From Candidatus Zixiibacteriota bacterium (lineage in GTDB: Bacteria; Zixibacteria; MSB-5A5; GN15; JAAZOE01), in the NCBI GenBank assembly GCA_023138975.1, contig JAGLON010000048.1, positions 1 to 44,834 on the forward strand: a stretch of DNA of 44,834 bases. The letters run 5' to 3'. Below, piece after piece: positions 8,451-17,106 of the stretch. The notes under the pieces were generated by a model. It had not been told where the DNA came from. It made no database searches and saw only the letters and a list, made by a program, of their open reading frames with translations. A program made the translations under genes and the position numbers. Every line of letters begins with the position of its first letter. Within the stretch, counting starts at the first letter, position 1.

Positions 8451-8896
8451 TGGCAGTACAAGCAGAAACAGACAATACGAATGTTGCGTTTATTCGCACC
8501 GGGTTCAGTCTTGTTAAAAATTCTACTATCGCGCAGGACGGGAGCCGTTCGGCGGTTTTAGCATATGGTACTTTGATGGCTAAAGTTTCGGCGACTCAGT
8601 TATGGACGCCCTTTATTGATGAGACGGCAACGGATGGAACCGCGATCCCTCAAGGTATTTACTTGGGTCAAGAAATTGCGGCCGCCACCCTTGTGGCCGG
8701 GAATGTAGTTGATTCACTTATCTTAGTAGGGGGAGCCCTTACGATTGATGTTAATCAGCTTGTGATTGAAAATTCTAAGGTCCTAACTACCGTCATAACA
8801 GTGGGAACGACCGACCTTAGAACGGTACGGGATCATATGGCTAATCGTGGTATTTTTGTAGAGAGTACCATTGATATTTCAAGTTTTGAAAATTAA
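8450..8896 (+). CDS. Head decoration protein, gpD-like
   Basis: A 148-aa protein between protease/scaffold and major capsid, the position of lambda gpD. Features are a disordered polar N-terminus, then beta-rich segments with glycine turns (LAYGTLMAKV, IPQGIYLGQEI) and a C-terminal RTVRDHMANRGIFVE typical of the gpD family. gpD trimers cement the expanded capsid. The start overlaps the protease stop (TAATGG). Slightly longer than lambda gpD (110 aa). Confidence 0.82.
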   Translation: MAVQAETDNTNVAFIRTGFSLVKNSTIAQDGSRSAVLAYGTLMAKVSATQLWTPFIDETATDGTAIPQGIYLGQEIAAATLVAGNVVDSLILVGGALTIDVNQLVIENSKVLTTVITVGTTDLRTVRDHMANRGIFVESTIDISSFEN

Positions 8897-8913
8897 AGGG
8901 AGGTAATTATATT

Positions 8914-10128
8914 ATGTCGAATCAAATTACAGCAACCTCCGTTGACCTTGCCACGCGTTTTATGGCTCAGATGTTTGATGAGCGCGATATCATCGGAGTA
9001 CCTACCGGATTCCAGGCGTTTTTTGGACGTCCAGAGACCGACTCAAAGACAGTTTTTAATCCGGATTCTGAAAAGGTGGATATTGATATTATTCGGGGAA
9101 ATGAAGAAATAGCGGCTCTTATCCATAGGGGTGGAAATTCCAGACCTTTGAACACCCAACAGAATATGAATGAACAGAAATTTACCAGTTTTTCCAGGCA
9201 ATATCCTCTGATAGAAGAGGAAGGGGACATTGAAGCCGGTCAGCTCATTAATCGTGTGGCCGGGGAGAACCCCTATCAACTTATGGAGAGACTTAACCGG
9301 ATGCGAATTTTGGGTTTTAATATCCACAAATCTAGTGTTCGGCGCATTATTCGGACATGCGAGGTTTTGGCCGCTTCCTCAGTTTTAACCGGTCAGCACG
9401 TGGCTATATCCGGCACTACTAATACGGATTTGATCTATGACTTCAGGAGAAATGCGGGTCTTACCATTACAGTTGCGGTCGGCTGGAATCAGTCGGCGGC
9501 GGTTATTGCCGCGAATCTTGACGCTGCGTGTTCCGAGATTCGAGAAGTCGGGCATGTTACTGCTGATATGGCGGTCATAGGTAGTTCCGCAATGGACGCG
9601 CTTATCAATGATGACGTGGTGCAATTGCAGGCAGATAACCGGCGTTTTGAGCTTATTCAGGTAAGTATGAATAATCCGGTACCCCCAAAATTTGCTAAAT
9701 TCATAGAGGGCGGTTTTATTGCGCGTGGTAGATTCCGCACACCCGGAGGCTATGAACTGTGGCTATTTACGTATAATGATATATACATAAACGCCTCGGG
9801 TACAGCCGTACCCTATATGCCGGTGGATGAAGCGCTCGTATGTTTTAGTGGCGCTCGTTGTGATCGTTATTTTGGGCCACCTGAGGTCTTGCCGATGACA
9901 AGCGCTAAGGCGGCATTTTACCAAGAAATGTTTGGTTTCAATCCGGCTGCACCCCCAATGCCCAATAACATTAAAGGGGCGGGACATGCGGTAGATATGC
10001 GTATGGCGTATTTTGATGCGTATGTTGCCACGGATTGGAAAAAGATCACTATCCGGTCGCAAGCGGCCCCCATTTTTGCCACTACCATGACGGATGCGTT
10101 CGCGCTTCTAGATGGTTTGATTACTTAA
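8914..10128 (+). CDS. Major capsid protein, lambda gpE family
   Basis: 404 aa with an excellent GGGAGG ribosome site, as expected for the most abundant virion protein. The call rests on gene order (protease, gpD, capsid), length and family-like segments such as RGGNSRPLNTQQ near residue 70, FRTPGGYELWLFTYND around 273-288, and a C-terminal half rich in aromatic and Gly/Pro turns consistent with an HK97-type fold. It assembles into the icosahedral shell around the scaffold encoded upstream. Confidence 0.9.
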   Translation: MSNQITATSVDLATRFMAQMFDERDIIGVPTGFQAFFGRPETDSKTVFNPDSEKVDIDIIRGNEEIAALIHRGGNSRPLNTQQNMNEQKFTSFSRQYPLIEEEGDIEAGQLINRVAGENPYQLMERLNRMRILGFNIHKSSVRRIIRTCEVLAASSVLTGQHVAISGTTNTDLIYDFRRNAGLTITVAVGWNQSAAVIAANLDAACSEIREVGHVTADMAVIGSSAMDALINDDVVQLQADNRRFELIQVSMNNPVPPKFAKFIEGGFIARGRFRTPGGYELWLFTYNDIYINASGTAVPYMPVDEALVCFSGARCDRYFGPPEVLPMTSAKAAFYQEMFGFNPAAPPMPNNIKGAGHAVDMRMAYFDAYVATDWKKITIRSQAAPIFATTMTDAFALLDGLIT

Positions 10129-10142
10129 GGAGGTAAAGAACC

Positions 10143-10388
10143 ATGATATGGAATAAAGAAAAAGGCTGTCTTCTTATTGGTAATAAAAAATACTTTAAGG
10201 GTAATGAACTCCCTAAAGGTTTTACTCCCTCTAAGAAGATGTTGGACGAAAAGCATGTAGTTGATAATATTCAATCTTCGGTTGATTGGGAGGCTAAAGT
10301 CAAGGCCAATATAGAGGTAAAGGCTAAGGAAGATGCAGAAGCAAAGGCTAAAGCGGATGCAGAGGCCAAGAAAGATAAGAAAAAGTAA
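10143..10388 (+). CDS. Small Lys/Ala-rich protein after the capsid gene
   Basis: 81 aa with a strong AAGGAGG ribosome site. The N-terminal 35 residues form a compact segment (LIGNKKYFKGNELP). The C-terminal third is a repetitive helix of Ala, Lys, Glu and Asp (KAKEDAEAKAKADAEAK) that would be a charged single helix or coiled coil. Lambda encodes the small protein FI at this place, also Ala/charged-rich and involved in packaging, so an FI-like role is a reasonable analogy without sequence proof. Confidence 0.65.
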   Translation: MIWNKEKGCLLIGNKKYFKGNELPKGFTPSKKMLDEKHVVDNIQSSVDWEAKVKANIEVKAKEDAEAKAKADAEAKKDKKK

Positions 10389-10790
10389 ATGGTTGTAAAT
10401 CTTAGAGAAAAAGTAGAGCAGGATCTAGGGGTTACATTGGAGGGCGCTTTTAGTCTTCTGGTGGTCCTTATAGATCCTGACGGCGTTACCCAGAGTTCTA
10501 AAAAAGATGACCGGGATACGGATCTTACGGGTCAGGTTCTTTATGATACCGTTGTGGAAGATCCCGCAACAGGGGGCCGGGTGGTTATTAACGAGCCTAT
10601 TGTAACTCTAAGAAGATCTAGTTTAATTAGGGTACCTGAAGCGGGGGAAACTTGGTCTGTAAAAATACCGCTTGACCCGAGTACACCCGAGGTATTAACT
10701 ACTTTCATTTTAGACCCTACTAAATCGCCGGAGGGTGGGCGCTCCATAGGGTTTATACGGCTATACTTAAAAAAGGCGGCCCAGGAATAA
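10389..10790 (+). CDS. Head-tail connector, gpFII-like
   Basis: 133 aa, starting directly after the previous stop and likely translated by coupling since no separate ribosome site is visible. Beta-rich with the pattern DPxTGGRVVINEPIVTLRRSSL and a later PEAGETWSVKIP, resembling the lambda gpFII/ATP-binding-sugar-transporter-like joining proteins that cap the portal vertex and bind the tail. Position between capsid and tail terminator supports this. Call is moderate. Confidence 0.6.
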   Translation: MVVNLREKVEQDLGVTLEGAFSLLVVLIDPDGVTQSSKKDDRDTDLTGQVLYDTVVEDPATGGRVVINEPIVTLRRSSLIRVPEAGETWSVKIPLDPSTPEVLTTFILDPTKSPEGGRSIGFIRLYLKKAAQE

Positions 10791-11425
10791 TGAATTTTGA
10801 AACAGTCAAAGATAGTATTGTCAATAATATTCTTGCGCCGGCGGAGGCCGGAAGATTTCGAACCGTTGGATTTCAAAGGCAGTCAATAAATGCTGATGAA
10901 GTTGAGGATAATTTACGGCTGGTACAGATTTATTTTTCTAGGGGTGATTTTTCTAAACGTGCGGGTCGGAACACGGGTCCGGTTCAACATGATGTTACGT
11001 ATCGTGTTGAACTAATCGTGAGCAAAGCGGCTGGGGGGGATTTAGCAACGTTGGATAACCCCTCGTCAACGCCCTCTCAGCTTGCCACGGCTTTAGTAGG
11101 CTTCAGTGAATCTTCGGCTCTTGCGGATGCTAGTCTTGATGAATTGGCGGGTATTATATACCAGATTCTTATGGATGGTTTAAATTATGATCTGGGGGTT
11201 ACTAAGTACACGGTGTCTAATCGTTGGATTGATAATATCCAAAAGAATGAACCTACGTCACGCGGTAGTCTCCTTGTGCTAACAGGATCCATGGATCTCT
11301 CTTGCCGTATGGTCGAGGAAATAACAGGGGATGTTGGGGCGGAAGTACCGGGCGTTTATGATACCGAGCTTGACATAGACGGAGATGATGTAGAAAAAAC
11401 AGGAGTAACGATTGATAATACTTAA
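10790..11425 (+). CDS. Probable tail terminator/completion protein
   Basis: 211 aa. Sits between connector and tail sheath, where contractile-tailed phages encode the protein that caps the tail tube and joins it to the head. It contains a conserved-looking core with strands around VTYRVELIVSKAAG (about 64-77), a helix ELAGIIYQILMDGL (about 116-129), and a late strand LLVLTGSMDLSCRM (about 161-174), similar to gpU/terminator folds. The C-terminal 35 residues are very acidic and may be disordered. Confidence 0.6.
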   Translation: MNFETVKDSIVNNILAPAEAGRFRTVGFQRQSINADEVEDNLRLVQIYFSRGDFSKRAGRNTGPVQHDVTYRVELIVSKAAGGDLATLDNPSSTPSQLATALVGFSESSALADASLDELAGIIYQILMDGLNYDLGVTKYTVSNRWIDNIQKNEPTSRGSLLVLTGSMDLSCRMVEEITGDVGAEVPGVYDTELDIDGDDVEKTGVTIDNT

Positions 11426-11439
11426 TGGAGGATTTAAAA

Positions 11440-13002
11440 ATGCCACTTAATGCTACGAGTTTGGCGGCGGCGGTAGGTGCGGGCGTTCAGAATGTACGAT
11501 TTAGCGCCGAGGCTACTAATGTGCCGAGAAAAATACTTATCATAGGCACTTATGATCCGGCTATAACCACAATTGTGGATGACGTGCCCGTGCTTATAAC
11601 GAGTGCGGCAGATGCGGGTGATAAATTCGGCTTTGGGTCTATGATACATCGATTAGCGATACAGGCTTTTACAGGATCAAACGGGGTCGAAACTTGGGTT
11701 GTCCCACAAGCGGAAGACGGTTCGGCAGTTCAGGCCGCTGGGGATATAACTTTCACAGCGGCCAGTTTAGAATCGGGAATGGTGTACTTGTACATAGCGG
11801 GTTTACCGGTACCTTTTACTGTTACTTCGGCGGATGATTCCGATGCTGTGGCCATAAAAGCAGCGGCGGCTATTAATGCCGATCAGGATTTACCCGTTAC
11901 GGCTGTAGTAAATGGGGTTACAACTGAGCAAATAGATATAACCGCAAAAACAGGTGCCCCTTGGGGTAACGATATTACCATTGATTTTAATCTTAATTTT
12001 GGGCAAGATACTCCGTCTGGGCTTACCATGGTGATAACGGATATGGCCAGTGGAGCGGGCGTCCCAGATATAACCACAGGTTTGGATGGTCTCGGAACCG
12101 GAGATGACGCAAATGAAAATTTCTTTACTGATGTTGTCCATGGGTATCTTCAGGATAGTACAACCCTGGATGCCATTTCCGCTTATGTTGGGGCGGGTAA
12201 TGACTTCATAGGGCTTTATGATAAATTAGTAGCCAGGCCCTTCAGAGTGTTAACGGGGGATATCGTCGCCGGTTCAGGTGGTCTTTCGGCTCTTGTAGCG
12301 ATTGGAAACAACCGGAAACTTGACAGGGCCAACGGTATAATCGCGGTTCCGGGTTCTCCTAATCACCCGTCGGAAATAGCGGCGCAAACCATGGGGCATA
12401 TGGCCCGGATTAATCTTGATAGGGCTGCCCAGAGCTATATAGGGATACCGCTTATTGATATTTTTGCGGGGGTTACGTCGGATCGATGGACATCAGATTA
12501 TGACGATAGAGATACGGCCGTAAAAGCGGGGATAAGTCCTACAGCTATCCAAAACGGAGCGGTAACTCTCCAAAATGTAGTAACTTTTTACCATCCGGAT
12601 AGTGTTCCTGTTGAGTCAAATGGTTATAGATCCATGCGTAACATTAGCATCCTGCAGAATATCATGGATAATGTTAAAGTTACTTTTGAGGCGGAAAAAT
12701 GGCAGGGTATTTCTATCGTTGAGGATGTTACGGCAGTTACTAGTACCACGGATAGGCTTAAGGCTAGGGATGTAGATAGTGTTAAGGATGAGTTGTCCAC
12801 ATTGGCCACCAGTTTCGCGTCTAAAGCCTGGTTGTATAATTCCGGTTTTACGATCGAGAAACTGGCGGAAGCAGGGGCCGTGGAGATACGCCCGGGAAAT
12901 ACCGGATTTAATAACATTCTTAGTATCCTTTTATCTGGAGAGGGCGCTATCCTTGATACTGTAACCCAGTTTGATACAAGTATAGCCATACTATTAAATT
13001 AA
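11440..13002 (+). CDS. Contractile tail sheath protein (Mu gpL-like)
   Basis: Forms the outer tail cylinder that shortens on infection. About 520 aa. ATG 11440 is chosen because GGAGG at 11427-11431 lies 8 bases before it. The upstream ATG 11425 would overlap that ribosome site. N-terminal VPRKILIIGTYDP, central RANGIIAVPGSPNHPSEIAAQ, and the C-terminal region with RSMRNISILQNI and a final beta strand fit the Mu/P2-type sheath family. Directly followed by the tube gene with its own AAGGAGG site, the canonical sheath-tube pair. Confidence 0.92.
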   Translation: MPLNATSLAAAVGAGVQNVRFSAEATNVPRKILIIGTYDPAITTIVDDVPVLITSAADAGDKFGFGSMIHRLAIQAFTGSNGVETWVVPQAEDGSAVQAAGDITFTAASLESGMVYLYIAGLPVPFTVTSADDSDAVAIKAAAAINADQDLPVTAVVNGVTTEQIDITAKTGAPWGNDITIDFNLNFGQDTPSGLTMVITDMASGAGVPDITTGLDGLGTGDDANENFFTDVVHGYLQDSTTLDAISAYVGAGNDFIGLYDKLVARPFRVLTGDIVAGSGGLSALVAIGNNRKLDRANGIIAVPGSPNHPSEIAAQTMGHMARINLDRAAQSYIGIPLIDIFAGVTSDRWTSDYDDRDTAVKAGISPTAIQNGAVTLQNVVTFYHPDSVPVESNGYRSMRNISILQNIMDNVKVTFEAEKWQGISIVEDVTAVTSTTDRLKARDVDSVKDELSTLATSFASKAWLYNSGFTIEKLAEAGAVEIRPGNTGFNNILSILLSGEGAILDTVTQFDTSIAILLN

Positions 13003-13015
13003 GGAGGTAAACCTA

Positions 13016-13396
13016 ATGTCTGATACAGGCGGAAGTATACGAAAAGTTACGTTGGATGGTACCGCATTTGATGTGTTTGCGGATTCAAATTTTTCGGAGA
13101 CTATTACACGTTTCGAAAACGATAGAATTCCGACATCAGGGCGTAATATTAAGAAAATGACTCGACGGGTTCCAAAAGTTGAGTCCGTTGTATTGGCGGC
13201 AAACGGGGAAGAAAAGCAAGTTTTAATTTTGCTTGGAGAAACAACCGTTGATTTTCCTATGTCATATGAAACTGCGGGCGGTGACGTATACCGGACAACG
13301 GGGTCTATTGAGGTGGAGAATAGAGAAACGGAAGAGCTTAGGGCAACGGTTCAACTTCATCCATCGACACACTGGAATCCGTTTTTAGCGGCTTAA
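13016..13396 (+). CDS. Tail tube protein (Mu gpM-like)
   Basis: 126 aa with an AAGGAGG ribosome site. Beta-rich, containing GRNIKKMTRRVPKVESVVL and a strand-turn pattern typical of the Mu gpM/phage tail tube family. It polymerises into the inner tube through which DNA passes. Its place immediately after the sheath and before the chaperone genes is the universal order in Mu-like tails. Confidence 0.87.
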   Translation: MSDTGGSIRKVTLDGTAFDVFADSNFSETITRFENDRIPTSGRNIKKMTRRVPKVESVVLAANGEEKQVLILLGETTVDFPMSYETAGGDVYRTTGSIEVENRETEELRATVQLHPSTHWNPFLAA

Positions 13397-13420
13397 ACTT
13401 AAACAAAGCGAGGGGTTATC

Positions 13421-13822
13421 ATGACAGTTATAAGTTGGGAAGTAGCAAACGAACAATTTAATTTGTTCTTAGATTATTATGACTTGGAAGCTGAAGATTT
13501 CGCGAACGAGGCAACTAAGGAGCAATTCGAAACGGCTTCTAATAAGTTGGTTAAGGCTATCACGAAGGGGCGTCTTGAGATTAAAGAAGAGGAGTCCCTT
13601 TGTGTTACGCAGATACTTAAAAACGGAGAGCATATTGAGTATGGCGTAGTATCGGGTAAACATAAGTTAGCGATGAAAGGAAAAAAAGACACCGATATAT
13701 TCGGTAGAATTTACGCTATCATGGGATCTATTACGGGTCTTGGGGAAACAGCAATTTTAAAGCTAGCAGGTATAGATTTATCAATAGCGGAGTCCCTAGG
13801 TTTTTTGTTATTACAGGTTTAA
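13421..13822 (+). CDS. Tail assembly chaperone, short (G-like) product
   Basis: 133 aa, largely helical and charged, between tube and tape measure, where tail phages encode the chaperone that coats the tape measure. It ends at TAA 13820-13822 in the zero frame. Near its 3' end is a slippery T TTT TTG (13801-13807), where a fraction of ribosomes should move to the -1 frame and make the longer product. GAGGGG upstream of ATG 13421 serves as ribosome site. Sequence identity between such chaperones is always low, so position and the frameshift are the main support. Confidence 0.85.
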   Translation: MTVISWEVANEQFNLFLDYYDLEAEDFANEATKEQFETASNKLVKAITKGRLEIKEEESLCVTQILKNGEHIEYGVVSGKHKLAMKGKKDTDIFGRIYAIMGSITGLGETAILKLAGIDLSIAESLGFLLLQV

Positions 13823-13974
13823 TACCTCAAGTCCATCAATGGATGGGAAATCTTTTTCATAGAAATGTTTCGACTGAGGTTATGAAAGAAATGGATTTCC
13901 ATGAGCTTAAGTACTGGAATGAGTGGCACGAAGTAATAAACCAAGCGCATAAGGATGAAATAGATAATGCCTGA
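13421..13974 (+). CDS. Tail assembly chaperone, frameshifted (GT-like) product
   Basis: A -1 shift on TTTTTTG at 13801-13807 opens 55 more codons (13807-13971, stop TGA 13972-13974) with no stop between. The extension begins VITGLIPQVHQW and ends with FHELKYWNEWHEVINQAHKD. Aromatic and charged extensions ending just inside the tape measure start are typical of the T part of GT chaperones. The product would be about 184 aa. The extension fills an otherwise unexplained 144-bp gap. Mu and lambda both use such a frameshift; its efficiency here is unknown. Confidence 0.8.
13801..13807 (+). promoter_or_regulatory. Programmed -1 ribosomal frameshift site (T TTT TTG)
   Basis: In the zero frame the codons are GGT TTT TTG, giving the X XXY YYZ heptamer T TTT TTG 13-15 bases before the zero-frame stop. 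After slippage both tRNAs can re-pair on TTT TTT. No strong downstream hairpin was checked. The site is at the classic place between the tail chaperone genes. Confidence 0.8.
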
Positions 13975-15847
13975 TTTTTTGGTTTCTACATTTTTTACAG
14001 CACGGGACAAATTTACCAATGTGTTTAATCGCATGGGTAAAGGTGCAAAAAAGTTTGGAAATGATGCAAATGCGGCATTTCTTAGAGCTTCAAAAAGTGG
14101 CTCCAAATTTAAAGGTATTACCAAAGGTATTCTCGCTGCAAGTGCGGTGCAGCGGGGTCTTGGCCTAGTACAACAAGGGATTCGGGGTATAACAACCGAA
14201 TTTTTTGAGTTTGATGACGCCATTACCGGTGCGGCAGCTCGTTTTAAGGACATCGGTCCTCTTGCTGAAGATTTCAACGAACAAATGCGGGTCTTAAAAT
14301 CCAGGGCTCGGCTTGCGGGGGCTACAACTGAGCAAACTGCTACCCAGGCGGCTGTAGCTTTGGATTTTTTAGCTCGTGCGGGTTTTACTTCAGCGGAGGC
14401 CATGGGCGCGTTGGATAGTATGATTAATTTAGCAACTGCTTCCGGCGAGGAGTTTGCAACTGTCGCCGATTTTTCTTCTGATTTGTTAGGCGCTTTTTTC
14501 GGTCAGATTGATAATACGGCTGAAAAAATAGCTAAGCTTAATAGGCTAAATGATGTCCTTGTAAAATCAGCAAATAGCGCAAATGTTACGATTGAAAGTC
14601 AGTTTGAAACTATGAAATTCGCCGCGCCGATAGCCCGGAAATATGGTGCGGAGCTGGAGGAAGTTGCGGCCTTAACGGCCATACTCGGTAACTCCGGTAT
14701 TAAGGGATCGTTAGGCGCAACGGCGTTAAAAAATTCATTTGTTCGTTTGGCTGCGCCGACTAAAGAAGTTGAAAAAGGTCTTGCTTCTCTCGGGTTAAGT
14801 CAAGCCGATTTAGTAGATAAAAGCGGTAAGATGAAAAAAGTAACCGATATTCTTGACTTACTTACTAAACGGATTGATAAATTAGGATTTAAAGGAAAAC
14901 AACAGGAACTCGGGGTATTCAGTAGTATATTCGGTCTTAGAGCAGCAGCGGGAGCGGCAACACTAGCCGACTCAATACGGGGGATAAGAGAATTTGAGCA
15001 AACATTAAAAAACGCTGCCGGGACCTCTGAAGCCACAGCAGATCGTATGCGGGGGTCTCTTGGTAATCGTTTAAAAACATTACAATCGGCAGCAGTTGAC
15101 TTAGGCTTTGGATTTCTTGATACTTTTGAGGGAAAAATAAAAGGGGGTTTGGATAAAGCTACCGAATCTTTTAGGAAATTTGATGTTAAGCCACTTGTAG
15201 AGGGCGTAAAAACACTTATATCGGGGGTTAAAACCCTCGTAGCGATCTTTAGCTTCTTAAAACCCATACTACCCGTAATAATAGGTGGCATGATAGCCTA
15301 TGGTGTGGCTATGCGCACCATTCAACTATTTCAATTTATAAAAATGGTTCGTGCGGCTACAGCAGCGCAGGGATTGTTCAATGTTGTGATGTCAGCTAAT
15401 CCGGTGGGCTTAATTATAATCGGTATTGCTGCGCTTATTGCGGGTATAATCCTTGTAGTAAAACACTGGGACAAAATGAAATTTGCATTTATGGTAGTGA
15501 TTAACGTTATAAAGAAAGCATTTTTTAGTTTTGTTGATTTTTTTCTTTCTCTTTGGGGCACTGTTATCAAAGCTATTGTAAGTGCTGCGTCTAAATTTGG
15601 TAAGTTATTGGGGTTTGATACCTCGGGTTTAGATAAGGTGGTAAGCACCATAGATAAAATTCAAAAAGAGGTAAAAATACGGGCCGAAGCGTCGGTAATA
15701 CCCCCTAATAAAGAAGAAGTCCGGGCGCAAGCGTCACAATTTAATGGACGGCTTGATATAGCCGGAGCGCCAGAGGGTTCAACAGTAACCACTGAATCCG
15801 GGGGTGCTTTTGGATTGGATGTAGTTCTTTTGGGGGCTAATCACTAA
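13967..15847 (+). CDS. Tail tape measure protein
   Basis: 626 aa, sets tail length and is ejected with the DNA. The N-terminal half is helical and Ala-rich (phage minor tail/TP901-type region with KSRARLAGATTEQTATQA and ILGNSGIKGSLGATALKNS). Two strongly hydrophobic segments follow around residues 430-452 and 475-500 (IIIGIAALIAGIILVV), as in other tape measures. The start overlaps the end of the frameshifted chaperone product. It is relatively short for a tape measure, implying a short contractile tail. Confidence 0.9.
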   Translation: MPDFLVSTFFTARDKFTNVFNRMGKGAKKFGNDANAAFLRASKSGSKFKGITKGILAASAVQRGLGLVQQGIRGITTEFFEFDDAITGAAARFKDIGPLAEDFNEQMRVLKSRARLAGATTEQTATQAAVALDFLARAGFTSAEAMGALDSMINLATASGEEFATVADFSSDLLGAFFGQIDNTAEKIAKLNRLNDVLVKSANSANVTIESQFETMKFAAPIARKYGAELEEVAALTAILGNSGIKGSLGATALKNSFVRLAAPTKEVEKGLASLGLSQADLVDKSGKMKKVTDILDLLTKRIDKLGFKGKQQELGVFSSIFGLRAAAGAATLADSIRGIREFEQTLKNAAGTSEATADRMRGSLGNRLKTLQSAAVDLGFGFLDTFEGKIKGGLDKATESFRKFDVKPLVEGVKTLISGVKTLVAIFSFLKPILPVIIGGMIAYGVAMRTIQLFQFIKMVRAATAAQGLFNVVMSANPVGLIIIGIAALIAGIILVVKHWDKMKFAFMVVINVIKKAFFSFVDFFLSLWGTVIKAIVSAASKFGKLLGFDTSGLDKVVSTIDKIQKEVKIRAEASVIPPNKEEVRAQASQFNGRLDIAGAPEGSTVTTESGGAFGLDVVLLGANH

Positions 15848-17106
15848 TGACCTGGCAAGATAGATTACAAGAGACTATAAAGCTTGAAAGCCCGGACGGG
15901 GATATTTTCGAGGTAGAATGGTCGGATAATGACCGAAGTATAGAGCGTAAATTGGGGATCTTTGATCCTCCGGGGGTTGATGGTACAAAAGTACAGGATC
16001 TAGGATCTAAAGGTGCGTTATACCCTATTACCCTATATTTTTCCGGGCCTGATAACGATATTAATGCCGCTAAGTTTATTAGGGCTACCAGTCAGCGCGG
16101 AACATGGTCGGTATTACATCCGGTAATAGGCCAATTAACGCTTTATCTTAGCACCATTTCTGAAGCTATCGCTCCGGTTGAATCGGGAAATATAACAGAG
16201 ATAAGTACTGAATGGATCGAGCACACGGCGGAAGGTGCGGACAAATCTCTGGCTGAGCTTAAAAGTGACACCGGTTCTCAGATAGATGAATTAAATGAAT
16301 CGGCGTTTGATCAATTTATAGATAATGTTAAACAAACTACCTCCAAGGCGATCGTAGCTTTAAAAACAGTGGTAAATAAAGCCACTACTATAACCACTTT
16401 TGCGCTTAACGCCCTATATTCTTCAGACGCCACCCTATCAAGTCAAATAGACTCCATACTCAGGGGGGTAGATAATTCTTTAGCGGCGGATGTCATTGAC
16501 TTAACGGTGTTGGCGGGTCAGGTACAAAATTTAGTGCAACTACCCGTCCTATCAACTGATGATTCGAGTAGTCGTTTAACTGCGTATTCTAATTTAGTGA
16601 CCGGGGCGCTAGATATTAGTATATCGGGGGACTCTGAAGAGCAAAAAAATATAGTGAGTACTCAGGAGCTTTTTATAGTATCTGCGCTGGGGGCATTAGG
16701 ACAAATCGCCGTTACCAGTTCCTTGACTACACGACCTCAGGCGCTAGGATTAATTAAGGCTATAAATACTCAATTCGAGGCGGTAACGAACGGGCTTGAT
16801 GCTGTACAGGAAACCTTTGATGGTGTGGATATTGATCTACAATATTTTAGTCAATCACAGAGTTATAGTGATACTTCTATGGTTATAGCCACAGGGGTAG
16901 CTTATTTGTTATCGGTTAGTTTTGATTTACTTATAGAGAAAGTTATTCTTATCTCCGTGCCTACATCTCCGCTTATTCTTTCTATACAGGAGTATGGAGA
17001 GAATGACATTGATGCTAATTTTGATTTATTTATAGCCTCTAATGTTCTTAAAAATACAGAAATATTATTGTTGCCTGCGGGTAGAACGGTGGTGGTATAT
17101 GTCTAA
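15847..17106 (+). CDS. Mu gpN-like DNA circularisation/tail-hub protein
   Basis: 419 aa, starting in the stop of the tape measure. The N-terminal domain (about 1-95) with LQETIKLESPDGDIFEVEW, FDPPGVDGTKVQDLGSKG and a LYFSGPDND strand fits the DNA_circ_N domain of Mu gpN. The following several hundred residues are helical. In Mu-like tails this protein joins the tail-tip hub or baseplate. Next to it is the gpP-like gene, the usual neighbour. Confidence 0.82.
   Translation: MTWQDRLQETIKLESPDGDIFEVEWSDNDRSIERKLGIFDPPGVDGTKVQDLGSKGALYPITLYFSGPDNDINAAKFIRATSQRGTWSVLHPVIGQLTLYLSTISEAIAPVESGNITEISTEWIEHTAEGADKSLAELKSDTGSQIDELNESAFDQFIDNVKQTTSKAIVALKTVVNKATTITTFALNALYSSDATLSSQIDSILRGVDNSLAADVIDLTVLAGQVQNLVQLPVLSTDDSSSRLTAYSNLVTGALDISISGDSEEQKNIVSTQELFIVSALGALGQIAVTSSLTTRPQALGLIKAINTQFEAVTNGLDAVQETFDGVDIDLQYFSQSQSYSDTSMVIATGVAYLLSVSFDLLIEKVILISVPTSPLILSIQEYGENDIDANFDLFIASNVLKNTEILLLPAGRTVVVYV

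Noticed and set aside
11425..11439. Upstream ATG for the sheath gene
   Set aside because: It overlaps the ribosome site that serves ATG 11440, so the later start is favoured.
13819..14403. Long minus-strand open frame (194 codons) inside the tape measure gene
   Set aside because: Alanine/serine/arginine-rich shadow of the strongly supported tape measure gene; no ribosome site or family features.
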